From contig NZ_JAFKOI010000001.1 of NCBI RefSeq assembly GCF_017303315.1, positions 434,001 to 498,000 of the forward strand: 64,000 nt of DNA. Reading direction: 5' to 3'. Shown here in pieces: positions 32,173 to 40,609 of the stretch. Source of the DNA: Bacillus sp. NTK071. Lineage in GTDB: Bacteria; Bacillota; Bacilli; Bacillales; Guptibacillaceae. The notes beneath the pieces were generated by a model. The model did not search any database. It had not been told where the DNA came from and was given only the letters and a program-made list of their open reading frames with translations. The position numbers and the translations under genes are program-made. Each line of letters begins with the position of its first letter. Position 1 is the first letter of the stretch.

Positions 32173-33582
32173 ATGCTTATGCAGCTTTATAAGCCAGCTC
32201 GACATTGGAAAGACATTGAACTTTGGAAGGATGTAACAGAGGAAAAGTGGAATGATTGGATTTGGCAATTAACAAACACGATTCGTACACTTGAAGATCT
32301 GAAAAAAGTTGTGAATTTAACTGCTGATGAAGAAGCTGGTGTTAAGATTGCAACCAAAACGATCCCGTTAAACATTACTCCTTACTATGCGTCGCTAATG
32401 AATCCTGACGATCCTCGTTGTCCAATTCGTATGCAATCTGTACCAATATCACAAGAGATGCACAAAACAAGATATGACCTTGAAGATCCATTGCATGAAG
32501 ATGAAGATTCACCTGTACCAGGATTAACACACCGCTATCCAGATCGCGTTCTCTTCCTTGTTACAAATCAATGCTCCATGTACTGTCGTTACTGTACGAG
32601 AAGGCGTTTTTCAGGACAGATTGGTATGGGTGTACCGAAAAAGCAGCTTGATGATGCGATTAACTACATTGCAAATACACCGGAAGTGAGAGATGTTCTA
32701 ATTTCTGGAGGAGACGGCTTATTAATTAACGATAAAATACTTGAATATGTACTCAAAAATTTACGTGACATACCACATGTGGAAATTATTCGAATTGGTA
32801 CAAGGGCACCTGTTGTATTCCCACAACGGATTACAGAAGATTTATGTAATATCCTGAAGAAGTATCATCCTGTCTGGCTAAATACGCATTTCAATACAAG
32901 TATAGAAATTACCGAAGAGTCTAAGAAAGCTTGTGAGATGCTAGCTGATGCTGGCGTTCCAGTAGGTAATCAAGCGGTTATTCTTGCGGGCATTAACGAT
33001 AGCGTGCCAATTATGAAGAAGCTGATGCATGATCTGGTGAAAATTAGAGTAAGACCTTACTATATTTATCAGTGTGATTTGTCAGAGGGTATCGGGCATT
33101 TTCGGGCACCGGTATCAAAAGGATTAGAGATTATTGAAGGACTTAGAGGTCATACGTCAGGGTATGCTGTTCCAACTTTTGTTGTCGATGCACCTGGGGG
33201 TGGCGGTAAAATAGCACTGCAACCAAATTACATGATTTCTCAAAGCGCTGATAAAGTTATTTTACGAAACTTTGAAGGGGTGATTACTTCTTACCCTGAA
33301 CCAGAGAATTATACTCCAGGTACAGCCGATAAGTATTTTAATAATGTTTATGAACTTGAGAAAAAACCAGCCATTGGCATTCATTCGTTAATGACAGATG
33401 AGCGGTTTAATCTTGTACCTGAAGGTCTGCAACGATTAAATCGTAGATCTCAATATGAGAAAGATGTCGAGCATAGCTCTTTGAAAGACCGAAGAGATAA
33501 ACGAGACCAAATGAAAGAAAAGAAATACAATGCGGAACAAAGCAAATACAAGGAAGGAGAAAAAGGGGAGGTAAGTGAATGA
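32173..33582 (+). CDS. kamA: L-lysine 2,3-aminomutase
   Basis: A 469-residue radical-SAM, PLP-dependent enzyme that converts L-lysine to L-beta-lysine. The cluster motif CSMYCRYCTRRR is near residue 136, and the PLP lysine is in VDAPGGGGKIAL near residue 345. The central 350 residues read almost as B. subtilis KamA (PLNITPYYASLM, RIGTRAPVVFPQRI). The C-terminal 60 residues are lysine- and glutamate-rich. The ATG at 32173 behind AAGGGGGAA is preferred over 32155. It overlaps yokU by 4 bp. Confidence 0.96.
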   Translation: MLMQLYKPARHWKDIELWKDVTEEKWNDWIWQLTNTIRTLEDLKKVVNLTADEEAGVKIATKTIPLNITPYYASLMNPDDPRCPIRMQSVPISQEMHKTRYDLEDPLHEDEDSPVPGLTHRYPDRVLFLVTNQCSMYCRYCTRRRFSGQIGMGVPKKQLDDAINYIANTPEVRDVLISGGDGLLINDKILEYVLKNLRDIPHVEIIRIGTRAPVVFPQRITEDLCNILKKYHPVWLNTHFNTSIEITEESKKACEMLADAGVPVGNQAVILAGINDSVPIMKKLMHDLVKIRVRPYYIYQCDLSEGIGHFRAPVSKGLEIIEGLRGHTSGYAVPTFVVDAPGGGGKIALQPNYMISQSADKVILRNFEGVITSYPEPENYTPGTADKYFNNVYELEKKPAIGIHSLMTDERFNLVPEGLQRLNRRSQYEKDVEHSSLKDRRDKRDQMKEKKYNAEQSKYKEGEKGEVSE

Positions 33583-33866
33583 AGTGCAAATGGTGCGACC
33601 AAGAAGGGGCGTTCGAAACCCTTGATAAAGGGTACTGGGAACTTCCGGATGGAACGAAAGCTGTAGAGATTATTGATTTGCCATCGATTCAATGTGTTTA
33701 TTGTGGAATGTGCTATCAGACTGATGAATTGGTCGGTGATGTGGAGGAGCAGCTTATGCTAATCGACACTTCAAAGCTCTCTGCGTCGTTCACATATAAA
33801 GAATTGATGAATCAGGAACGACTCCTTAAGAAAAACTACTTTGACATTGATCGGTACCCACTATAG
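33579..33866 (+). CDS. yokU: YokU-family zinc-finger-like protein
   Basis: A 95-residue protein with two CxxC pairs, CKWC near residue 3 and CVYCGMC near residue 38, suggesting a small zinc site. It matches the YokU family, known to sit with kamA in Bacillus kam loci. It starts within the kamA stop (ATGA overlap), so the two are translationally coupled. Its role is unknown; a chaperone or regulator for KamA is conceivable but unsupported. Confidence 0.85.
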   Translation: MKCKWCDQEGAFETLDKGYWELPDGTKAVEIIDLPSIQCVYCGMCYQTDELVGDVEEQLMLIDTSKLSASFTYKELMNQERLLKKNYFDIDRYPL

Positions 33867-33939
33867 GGATACAAGAGTACCGTAATAGAGGCAAAAACGA
33901 ACAAGTTAAAAAATTATATCGGAATATTCTGAAAAATAT

Positions 33940-33968
33940 TGATATTTTGACGATTCCCTCGTATAATA
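33940..33968 (+). promoter_or_regulatory. SigA promoter of the IDEAL-domain gene
   Basis: TTGATA, 17 bp, then a perfect TATAAT at 33963-33968, 33 bp before the next start codon. Confidence 0.8.
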
Positions 33969-34001
33969 GAAAAAAGAGCTTCAAGAGGGGGGAGAGCTAA
34001 C

Positions 34002-34259
34002 ATGAACAATCATCACAAGTCTTATAAAGATAATATGAAACAACGTGCAATGAAAAAGAAACAAGAACAGGAAACTTTTGAATTGGAATTGTACGCCCAG
34101 TTGATCCTTGATGAAGCCGTGTTTACTTTCCAAGAAGAACGTTATCAACAAACTATTGATCAGGCTCTCGACCAAAGAGATGAGAAAGCATTCAAGGAAG
34201 CATCAAAACAGTATGTCGCGTTCCTTCGATCATACAAACAGGAGCTTCATTTTGACTGA
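34002..34259 (+). CDS. IDEAL-domain protein
   Basis: An 85-residue charged protein. After a basic N-terminus, LYAQLILDEAVFTFQEERYQQTIDQALDQRDEKAF (residues about 31-65) follows the IDEAL domain pattern, an alpha-helical segment seen in small Firmicutes proteins of unknown role and at the end of YpiB. A clear SigA promoter lies upstream and GAGGGGGGAGAG is the ribosome site. It is followed 59 bp later by a 42-residue gene. Confidence 0.8.
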   Translation: MNNHHKSYKDNMKQRAMKKKQEQETFELELYAQLILDEAVFTFQEERYQQTIDQALDQRDEKAFKEASKQYVAFLRSYKQELHFD

Positions 34260-34318
34260 ATAGAATCAGACCTTACTGACACAAACTATTAGAGAAATAA
34301 CAATAAAGGAGTGTCACG

Positions 34319-34447
34319 ATGGGTCGACAGAAAAAGGGCAATCCGAATGCTCAACGAAATAACAATGCCAAACAAATGAAAGACAAACAGAATTTCGCAT
34401 CATATGCTGAAATGGAAGCTGAAAAACTAAAAAACCCAGAGAAATAG
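34319..34447 (+). CDS. Small hydrophilic protein, unknown
   Basis: A 42-residue ORF (MGRQKKGNPNAQRNNNAKQM, then NFASYAEMEAEKLKNPEK) with ATG behind AAAGGAGTGTCACG and a strong terminator 2 bp after the stop. The Asn/Gln/Lys-rich composition resembles minor spore proteins, but I cannot assign a family. It may be cotranscribed with the IDEAL-domain gene. Confidence 0.65.
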   Translation: MGRQKKGNPNAQRNNNAKQMKDKQNFASYAEMEAEKLKNPEK

Positions 34448-34449
34448 AA

Positions 34450-34481
34450 AGAAGAAGCCTTCTCCTAAGGCTTCTTCTTTT
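34450..34481 (+). terminator. Terminator
   Basis: AGAAGAAGCCTT / AAGGCTTCTTCT stem, CTCCT loop, then TTTTG. Confidence 0.9.
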
Positions 34482-34586
34482 GTATGAGAAGCGGTGTTCT
34501 AGCTATATAGATAACAACAGGCGTACATAGTCCGATTGTGTTACCATTACAAAAGATATAGTAATGAGCGAAAGGAAGAAAAAATA

Positions 34587-35465
34587 ATGGGCCGATTAAT
34601 TCTAATCGATGGTTTTAATTTACTTAGTAGAGGTTATTTTGCAACAGCATATGGTAAAACAGAGGAAGAATTAACGAAAACAGAAGAAGGTTTATTTACA
34701 AATGCACTACGAGTGAAGCTTCAAAAAATTATTTCCCTTGTCAAAGAGTACGAGCCAAGCCATTTAGTTGTGACATGGGATGTTAAACGAAATGAAACAA
34801 AGCGCAAGGAGCTATTTGAAGATTATAAAGGCACCAGGCAGGATTTGCCATCAGCCCTTATTCAACAGTATGAAACGGCAGTCAATTTGTTTCATGTAAC
34901 AGGAATTCCACAAATGTCTGTAGAAGGTTTTGAAGCGGATGATGTGATGGGAACGCTCTCAGATAGATGGACAAGGGAAGGAATGGGTGATTGTTACATA
35001 TACAGTAATGATAGGGACCTTCTTCAATTGTTGAACCCTTCTGTTTCACAAATCATTGCGATTCGAAAAGAAGGCGATAGGGTATATACAGAAGAACATT
35101 TTAAATCAGAATATGGCATTTCTCCTAATCAGTGGATTGATGTTAAAGCTTTACTTGGCGATAAGAGTGATAATATCCCAGGTGTAGCCGGTGTCGGAGA
35201 TAAAGCAGCGCTTCCACTTATCCAACAATATGGATCTGTAAATGGTGTGTATGAGAACATTGAAACACTCGATAGCAAATTTAATCGCTATCACAAGAAG
35301 CTAATTGCAGGTGAAGAATTAGCAAAATTGAGTCGTCAGCTTGTTACAATTGAATGTGCTATTCCTCATCTCGAAAATCATTCATTTGATGATAGTAAAC
35401 TTGACGTTAATTATGAACAGTTAAAGAAGGAACTTGATTCACTTGGTCTACGGATTAGGATGTAA
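34587..35465 (+). CDS. ypcP: 5'-3' exonuclease/flap endonuclease YpcP
   Basis: A 292-residue nuclease resembling the N-terminal domain of DNA polymerase I. LIDGFNLLSRGYFA opens it; TWDVKRNETKRKELFEDYKG near residue 66, EGFEADDVMGTLSD near residue 113, SNDRDLLQL near residue 138 and LLGDKSDNIPGVAGVGDKAA near residue 190 supply the metal-binding carboxylates and the helix-hairpin-helix. It should remove RNA primers or flaps. The frame opens at 34536, but the ATG at 34587 is preceded by GAAAGGAAG. Confidence 0.92.
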   Translation: MGRLILIDGFNLLSRGYFATAYGKTEEELTKTEEGLFTNALRVKLQKIISLVKEYEPSHLVVTWDVKRNETKRKELFEDYKGTRQDLPSALIQQYETAVNLFHVTGIPQMSVEGFEADDVMGTLSDRWTREGMGDCYIYSNDRDLLQLLNPSVSQIIAIRKEGDRVYTEEHFKSEYGISPNQWIDVKALLGDKSDNIPGVAGVGDKAALPLIQQYGSVNGVYENIETLDSKFNRYHKKLIAGEELAKLSRQLVTIECAIPHLENHSFDDSKLDVNYEQLKKELDSLGLRIRM

Positions 35466-35528
35466 AAAACATAGGCTCTCTGGGAAGGGGGTTATTCCCA
35501 AAAGAGGTTTTGTGAAGATAAATTTAAA

Positions 35529-35565
35529 ACAGCGCCTTATAAAGAAAGGCGCTGTCGATTTTTTT
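35529..35565. terminator. Bidirectional terminator
   Basis: ACAGCGCCTT / AAGGCGCTGT stem followed by a long T run; it lies between ypcP and the convergent RNase H-like gene. Confidence 0.85.
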
Positions 35566-35956
35566 ATGCAGTATTCAGCTGAATGGCTTTTCTAGCGAGT
35601 TCATCGGCCATTTTATTTTTTGAACTCGGAATCCATTTAATGAAACATAAATCAAATTGGTCAACTAACGCAAGCGAACGAGCTAAATAGGGCTGATAGA
35701 CTTTGTTTTTTACATAACGATTATCGACTGCGCTACTAACGAGCTGGGAGTCTGTTCGAACGGATAGAGTTTTGTAGTTATGATCTATACAAAGCGTAAG
35801 TGCATGAATTAACGCTTCAAATTCAGCTTCGTGGTTCGTTAGTATTCCGAGTGGCATGGATGAGCGGATCACATTGCCATCAGCTTTAATAAAAACACCG
35901 GCTCCAGAAGGGCCAGGATTACCTGCGCTTGCTCCGTCTACATATACTTCAATCAC
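35564..35956 (-). CDS. ypdQ: RNase HI-like protein (YpdQ type)
   Basis: A 130-residue RNase H-fold protein. VYVDGASAGNPGPSGAG near residue 4, HEAEFEALIHAL near residue 42, VRTDSQLVSSAV near residue 66 and NKMADELARKA near residue 113 supply the four catalytic acidic positions (D-E-D-D). All are present, so it should be able to cleave RNA in RNA-DNA hybrids, although some relatives are inactive. It is convergent with ypcP and close to a second RNase H-like gene. Confidence 0.88.
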   Translation of the reverse strand: MIEVYVDGASAGNPGPSGAGVFIKADGNVIRSSMPLGILTNHEAEFEALIHALTLCIDHNYKTLSVRTDSQLVSSAVDNRYVKNKVYQPYLARSLALVDQFDLCFIKWIPSSKNKMADELARKAIQLNTA

Positions 35957-36082
35957 ATGTATTTCCTCCCTGGTGGCTAGTCGTGATTAATTTTATCATA
36001 ATCATGTTCTAACAGAGAAGACATACATTTAAGGTAAAAGGAGAAAGCTGTTAAGAAGGGATTGTGCTTAGGAGTGAAAAGT

Positions 36083-36259
36083 ATGAAAAAGAAAGAAGTC
36101 ATGATGGAGCTAGGGTTAATCCTTGATACATATTGTCAGGATTGCTTATTAAAGCGTGTTAATCAGCACGACTATGGGAAATGTCATGCTCAACGCTTTT
36201 GTATAACAGAGTGCACTGTAGGTGATGAACTGAAGCAGTTAGGCAAACATCTAACATAA
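36083..36259 (+). CDS. ypeQ: Zinc-finger domain protein (YpeQ-like)
   Basis: A 58-residue protein with CQDC near residue 20 and CITEC near residue 41 plus a histidine between (KCHAQRF), the layout of the small YpeQ zinc-finger family. The frame opens at 36062; the ATG at 36083 behind TTAGGAGTG is preferred. It lies 15 bp before ypeP, so both are probably cotranscribed, as in B. subtilis. No function is known. Confidence 0.8.
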   Translation: MKKKEVMMELGLILDTYCQDCLLKRVNQHDYGKCHAQRFCITECTVGDELKQLGKHLT

Positions 36260-36274
36260 GGGGAGTGGAAAATC

Positions 36275-36937
36275 ATGCTTGTCATTGTGAAATGGAAGTA
36301 TAAAACCCCTCGTGGCATACAGTCATGGATGACGTCCGATGAAATGAATTCAAATGAGGCCATGCTTCTTGCTCGTGATATTGCAAAAACGGGACGATCC
36401 ATTGATCTGTACTTCCTTGATGATCGTGGAACAAAATGGTCTATTAAAGAGTTAGAAACATTTACGACGAAAAAGCAAGAAAGACCAGCTTCAATCGAAG
36501 TCATATTTGATGGTAGCTTTGATAAAGCATCTAAGAAATCTGGCTGCGGAGCGGTTATTTATTTTTATGAAGGAAGAAGAAGAAAACGTATCCGAGTAAA
36601 TCGAGCAATGGATTATCTTGAAAACAATAATGAAGCAGAATATGCAGCATTGTGGGTTGGACTACAAGAAGTGAAAACGATTGATGTAGAAGATACGGAG
36701 ATTCTAATTAAAGGTGATTCACAAGTTGTGATAAATCAGCTTTCTGGAGAGTGGGCGGTATATGAGCCTCTTTTAAATAGGTGGATGGACCGTATTGAAG
36801 AAGCATTACGAGATCTAAGGCTACAACCAATCTACAAACACATTGCAAGAGATGAAAATAAAGAAGCACACCGTCTAGCTGTTCAGGCTTTGAAGGGTAC
36901 TGAAATAAGCAGCTCAATTGAATTAGATAACGAATAA
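36275..36937 (+). CDS. ypeP: RNase H-like protein with N-terminal extension (YpeP)
   Basis: A 220-residue protein. Residues 1-75 form an extra domain; the RNase H fold follows with VIFDGSFDKAS near residue 75, NNEAEYAALW near residue 118 and IKGDSQVVINQL near residue 148. The last position of the usual NxxAD pattern is histidine here (NKEAHRLA), so one catalytic acid is replaced, which could weaken or abolish activity. It is cotranscribed with ypeQ. Confidence 0.85.
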   Translation: MLVIVKWKYKTPRGIQSWMTSDEMNSNEAMLLARDIAKTGRSIDLYFLDDRGTKWSIKELETFTTKKQERPASIEVIFDGSFDKASKKSGCGAVIYFYEGRRRKRIRVNRAMDYLENNNEAEYAALWVGLQEVKTIDVEDTEILIKGDSQVVINQLSGEWAVYEPLLNRWMDRIEEALRDLRLQPIYKHIARDENKEAHRLAVQALKGTEISSSIELDNE

Positions 36938-36968
36938 AAGAAGCAGCCGGAGCTGCTTCTTTTATTCG
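36931..36968. terminator. Bidirectional terminator between ypeP and the DUF2564 gene
   Basis: A perfect 17-bp stem built on AAAAGAAGCAGC / GCTGCTTCTTTT with a CGGA loop overlaps the stop codons of both convergent genes. Confidence 0.92.
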
Positions 36969-37210
36969 TTCGCTTCTTTTAACTGAGTTTCACACTTCTC
37001 AATAAGTTCACTTGAGAATTCGTAGAACTGTTCGTTTGTTCCTGTCTTGTGTGAAAGTGCTTGCTGGAATTGCTCTTTTGCCTGATTAATTGCATCTTGA
37101 GCTGCTTTTAGCTGATTGTCGTTCATACTTTTAGTCGCTTGTCCAACAAGGTGCTGAGCAGACTTGATCGACATTTCAATCTGTTGAAGATCAGAATATG
37201 GTTCTGACAT
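36962..37210 (-). CDS. DUF2564-like small helical protein
   Basis: An 82-residue acidic protein, glutamine-rich and helical, with no membrane segment. LQQIEMSIKSAQHLVGQATKSM near residue 8 and AAQDAINQAKEQFQQA follow the DUF2564 pattern of short Bacillus proteins. AAAGGTGGGATAGT precedes the ATG. Function unknown. Confidence 0.75.
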   Translation of the reverse strand: MSEPYSDLQQIEMSIKSAQHLVGQATKSMNDNQLKAAQDAINQAKEQFQQALSHKTGTNEQFYEFSSELIEKCETQLKEANE

Positions 37211-37280
37211 ACTATCCCACCTTTACAAATCATTCAGGAATAGTATGACCTAACGATATCGACATTAAACGACTGAAACT

Positions 37281-37313
37281 AAAAAAGGAGCAGATGAATT
37301 GATCTGCTCCTTT
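37281..37313 (-). terminator. Terminator of the cold-shock gene
   Basis: AAAGGAGCAGAT / ATCTGCTCCTTT stem; the A run at 37281-37286 gives the U tract on the minus strand. Confidence 0.9.
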
Positions 37314-37328
37314 AGCTCATATATATAA

Positions 37329-37529
37329 TTAGAGTTTGTTAACGTTAGCAGCTTGAGGTCCGCGATTTCCTTCAACGATTTCGAAAGAAACTTCTTGGCC
37401 TTCTTCAAGTGTTTTGAAACCTTCGTCATTGATTGCTGAGAAGTGTACGAATACGTCTTCAGCACCTTCGATTTCGATGAAGCCGAATCCTTTTTCTGCA
37501 TTAAACCATTTTACTTTACCGTTTTGCAT
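37329..37529 (-). CDS. Cold-shock protein (CspB/CspD type)
   Basis: A 66-residue single OB-fold RNA/DNA chaperone. [21 protein letters not shown] contains RNP1 (K-G-F-G-F-I) and RNP2 (V-F-V-H-F). The ATG at 37529 follows AGGAGGAACAAAC; the longer frame to 37568 lies upstream of this site. Its promoter lies about 160 bp upstream, giving a long 5' leader of the sort that controls csp mRNA stability and translation in the cold. Confidence 0.95.
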   Translation of the reverse strand: MQNGKVKWFNAEKGFGFIEIEGAEDVFVHFSAINDEGFKTLEEGQEVSFEIVEGNRGPQAANVNKL

Positions 37530-37686
37530 GTTTGTTCCTCCTAAAAGCTTAGCACAATCTTTGTGCACTTAAATTTAAACCATTCATAAAGAAATTGAGA
37601 AAAATGCTTGATATTGTGAATAAGTTAAACACAATATAAGAATCATCTGTTCACTCAAATACCCTATGTGATAAATGGTTAATTTA

Positions 37687-37715
37687 ACTATACCGAATAA
37701 TAACAGTATTGTCAA
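37687..37715 (-). promoter_or_regulatory. SigA promoter of the cold-shock gene
   Basis: On the minus strand a perfect TTGACA, 17 bp and TATAGT. The predicted transcript starts near 37680, giving about 150 nt of untranslated leader before the start codon. Confidence 0.82.
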
Positions 37716-37810
37716 GGATGTGCTCAATTTTGTAGATAATCCTTAACGTACGGAATAAACTTGGGTAAGATGGAAAATGGAATACATATCTCATCGGATG
37801 GAGGAGTTTG

Positions 37811-39499
37811 ATGAAATCAGAATTAAAGATAAAAAGTGATATTGAAATTGCTCAATCAACAGAGATGAAACGAATTAAAGATATTGCTCAAAATCTAGGT
37901 CTACAAGAGGATGAGTGGGAACCATACGGTCACTATAAAGCAAAAATTTCTTTAAATACGATGAAGCGTTTAAACGAACATTCTTCCGGTAAAGTCATCC
38001 TCGTAACTGCGATTAACCCAACCCCTGCAGGTGAAGGGAAAAGTACTGTAACTGTAGGGCTAGCTCAAGCGCTAAATCGAATCGGTGAAAAAGCGATCGT
38101 GGCAATGCGAGAACCTTCTCTTGGCCCCAGCATGGGTATAAAGGGTGGCGCTGCAGGTGGTGGATACTCACAAGTAATGCCGATGGAAGATATTAACCTT
38201 CATTTTACTGGTGATCTTCATGCGATTACCTGTGCGCATAATGCTCTATCTGCATTAATCGATAATCATATCCATCAAGGAAACGAAATTGGGTTTGATA
38301 CAAGAAGAATAACTTGGAAACGCGTAGTGGACTTAAATGATAGAGCTTTGCGTCAAGTGATAGTAGGACTAGGGGGACCGACTCAAGGTGTTCCTCGCGA
38401 AGATGGATTTGATATTACGGTAGCTTCAGAAATTATGGCAATTCTTTGTCTTGCTTCTGATTTAACTGATTTAAAGAGAAGAATTTCGTCAATTGTTATT
38501 GGTTATAATTCAATGAAAGAACCGATTACGGTATCTGATCTTGGCGTCCAGGGTGCAATTACGTTACTTCTTAAAGATGCATTGAACCCTAACCTTGTCC
38601 AGACACTTGAAAATACCCCTGCGCTTATCCATGGTGGACCATTCGCTAACATTGCTCATGGATGTAACAGCGTTGCTGCAACAAAAATGGCTCAGAAACT
38701 TTCTGATTATGTTGTGACAGAAGCAGGGTTTGGCGCAGATCTTGGAGCAGAGAAATTTTTCGATATCAAAACGAGAGCTGGAGATATTGATCCTGCAGCG
38801 ACTGTTATTGTGGCAACGATCCGGGCGCTCAAGATGCACGGTGGTGTACCGAAAGACCAGTTGAAAGAAGAGAATGTTTCTGCACTTGAGAAAGGACTCT
38901 CAAATCTCGAACATCACGTCGCATCAATCCAAAAGTACGGAGTCCCATTCGTTGTTGCCATTAATCGCTTCGTAACTGATTCTGAGCTTGAAGTTAATAC
39001 GCTTCTTAATTGGTGTGAAGAGAATAGTATTCCTGTTGCATTAACAGACGTTTGGGCAAGAGGAGGGGAAGGTGGAGTTGAACTTGCACACCTCCTTCTT
39101 AATGAAATTGAGAATAAAGAAAATACATTTAAGCCTCTCTATGATTTGAATATGCCAATTGAGGACAAAATTAAGACCATCGCAACAGAGGTCTATGGTG
39201 CAGATGGGGTAGAGTTCTCTTCAAAAGCACAAAAGCAATTAAAGGAATTTGATCTGAACGGTTGGAGTCATCTTCCAGTATGTATGGCAAAAACGCAGTA
39301 TTCTTTATCCGATGATCCTGCTTTACTTGGAAGACCATTAGGATTTACGATTACAATTAGAGAGTTCCGACCTTCAATTGGAGCAGGATTTATTGTGGCT
39401 CTTACAGGTAATGTGATGACAATGCCTGGACTACCAAAAAAACCAGCAGCCCTTAATATGGATGTTTCAGAAGACGGAACAGCAATTGGGCTTTTCTAG
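37811..39499 (+). CDS. fhs: Formate-tetrahydrofolate ligase
   Basis: A 562-residue enzyme that makes 10-formyl-tetrahydrofolate from formate, THF and ATP for one-carbon metabolism. The P-loop [20 protein letters not shown] is near residue 65, with [22 protein letters not shown] near residue 95 and [20 protein letters not shown] region ([20 protein letters not shown]) near residue 125. GGAGGAG precedes; a TTG at 37808 is an alternative start. The gene for an acyl-CoA thioesterase follows 15 bp later. Confidence 0.95.
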   Translation: MKSELKIKSDIEIAQSTEMKRIKDIAQNLGLQEDEWEPYGHYKAKISLNTMKRLNEHSSGKVILVTAINPTPAGEGKSTVTVGLAQALNRIGEKAIVAMREPSLGPSMGIKGGAAGGGYSQVMPMEDINLHFTGDLHAITCAHNALSALIDNHIHQGNEIGFDTRRITWKRVVDLNDRALRQVIVGLGGPTQGVPREDGFDITVASEIMAILCLASDLTDLKRRISSIVIGYNSMKEPITVSDLGVQGAITLLLKDALNPNLVQTLENTPALIHGGPFANIAHGCNSVAATKMAQKLSDYVVTEAGFGADLGAEKFFDIKTRAGDIDPAATVIVATIRALKMHGGVPKDQLKEENVSALEKGLSNLEHHVASIQKYGVPFVVAINRFVTDSELEVNTLLNWCEENSIPVALTDVWARGGEGGVELAHLLLNEIENKENTFKPLYDLNMPIEDKIKTIATEVYGADGVEFSSKAQKQLKEFDLNGWSHLPVCMAKTQYSLSDDPALLGRPLGFTITIREFRPSIGAGFIVALTGNVMTMPGLPKKPAALNMDVSEDGTAIGLF

Positions 39500-39514
39500 A
39501 AAGAGTGAAGAAAT

Positions 39515-40033
39515 ATGTCTGACAACGATTTACCAAAAAAACTAATCCGGGCTTCTAGAACAACAAAATCAAGCTTTGTCTTACCATCTGATACGAACAC
39601 TCATGGCACATTGTTCGGAGGTAAGCTTATGGCTTATATCGACGACATCGCTGCTATAACAGCGTCAAAACACGCGCGATCAGCAGTTGTCACTGCTTCC
39701 GCTGATTCGATTGATTTCCTTAGTCCGATTAGGGAAGGGGAAGTAGTGAGTCTTGAATCTTATGTAAGCTGGACACACAATACGTCAATGGAAGTTTTTG
39801 TGAAAATCTTTGCAGAAAATGTGTTAACAGGAAAAAAGAAAGTATGCGCCACTTCATTTTTAACTTTCGTTGCATTGGATGGACACAGTAAGCCATCCAA
39901 AGTGCCTGAAGCGATTCCAGAAACAAAAGAAGAAAAATATGTTCATGACGGTGGGTTTGATCGAATGAAGGCAAGAAAAGCGAGAAGAAAGAACTCCGAG
40001 AAGATGGCAAGCGAGTTCGGGTCATTTTCTTAG
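39515..40033 (+). CDS. Acyl-CoA thioesterase (YkhA-like hotdog)
   Basis: A 172-residue acyl-CoA hydrolase. LPSDTNTHGTLFGGKLMAYID near residue 23 contains the conserved N-x-x-GxxFGG catalytic stretch, followed by DSIDFLSPIREGEVV near residue 65. The C-terminal 30 residues are basic. It is probably cotranscribed with fhs (15 bp gap). The substrate is likely medium- or long-chain acyl-CoA, by family. Confidence 0.88.
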   Translation: MSDNDLPKKLIRASRTTKSSFVLPSDTNTHGTLFGGKLMAYIDDIAAITASKHARSAVVTASADSIDFLSPIREGEVVSLESYVSWTHNTSMEVFVKIFAENVLTGKKKVCATSFLTFVALDGHSKPSKVPEAIPETKEEKYVHDGGFDRMKARKARRKNSEKMASEFGSFS

Positions 40034-40175
40034 GGTCTTTTCAAGAGATAGTTGCTGTTAATACGGTTTTATAAAACTTACTTAGCAAATTGGAGGTAAG
40101 GTGTATGACTTCCGCGGAAAGCGAACACCTGGAGCGGACTATCCTTTTAGTAACAATGTCTGCGAAAACAGCCTT
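40032..40175. repeat. Dispersed repeat, copy E (best preserved)
   Basis: The left end AGGGTCTTTTCAAGAGATAG and right end TAACAATGTCTGCGAAAACA followed by GCCT are imperfect inverted repeats. Inside, AGGTGT (40099-40104) and ACACCT (40125-40130) frame the palindrome TTCCGCGGAA (40110-40119). It carries no ORF. It begins at the stop codon of the thioesterase gene. Confidence 0.7.
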
Positions 40176-40181
40176 TAAATA

Positions 40182-40211
40182 AGAAAAAAAAGATCTGCTG
40201 ACAGCAGATCT
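40182..40211 (-). terminator. Terminator of the YtzC-like gene
   Basis: AGATCTGCT / AGCAGATCT stem; the A run at 40182-40190 is the U tract for minus-strand transcripts. Confidence 0.85.
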
Positions 40212-40480
40212 CATGTATCGAATCCTAATATAAAGTCATTTTGGCAATCCTGAACTTGCTGTTGTGCTCGTGATAACGCATCACGCTGTTCAGGATTAGC
40301 ACTATGAATCATTTTATCAAGCTCAACAGACATGCGTTCAAGAAGCTGTTGAGTTTCAGTGTAGCCTTTATCTGACACTGCTGGTTGCTGCTTTGTTGCA
40401 AGTTGTAGCTGTTCATCAGCATATTCAACAAGTTCATGTGCGTTTTTTAACATTTCTTCGACTTTACGGTAAGTAGACAT
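40211..40480 (-). CDS. ytzC: YtzC/DUF2524-family protein
   Basis: An 89-residue acidic helical protein. YADEQLQLATKQQ near residue 19, YTETQQLLERMSVELDKMIHSA near residue 41 and NPEQRDALSRAQQQVQ match YtzC along its length. AAAAGGAGTCGTG precedes the ATG. No membrane segment; no known function. It may be a paralog of the gene at 376. Confidence 0.82.
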   Translation of the reverse strand: MSTYRKVEEMLKNAHELVEYADEQLQLATKQQPAVSDKGYTETQQLLERMSVELDKMIHSANPEQRDALSRAQQQVQDCQNDFILGFDT

Positions 40481-40609
40481 CGTTCACGACTCCTTTTCGA
40501 TTTGTGTCGCTGTTAGTATTTACAGGATAAAAACTTTTATGATAAATGATTAAATACGAGCGTATGAAGTGATATACTAAGACGAGAAAAAAGAAAGGCG
40601 TGAATCAAG

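Noticed and set aside
35472-35515. Further copy of the dispersed repeat (AGGCTCTCTGGGAAGG, then CCCAAAAGAGGTTTTG)
   Set aside because: It resembles the left end of copy D only if a 15-bp insertion is allowed; the right end is absent.
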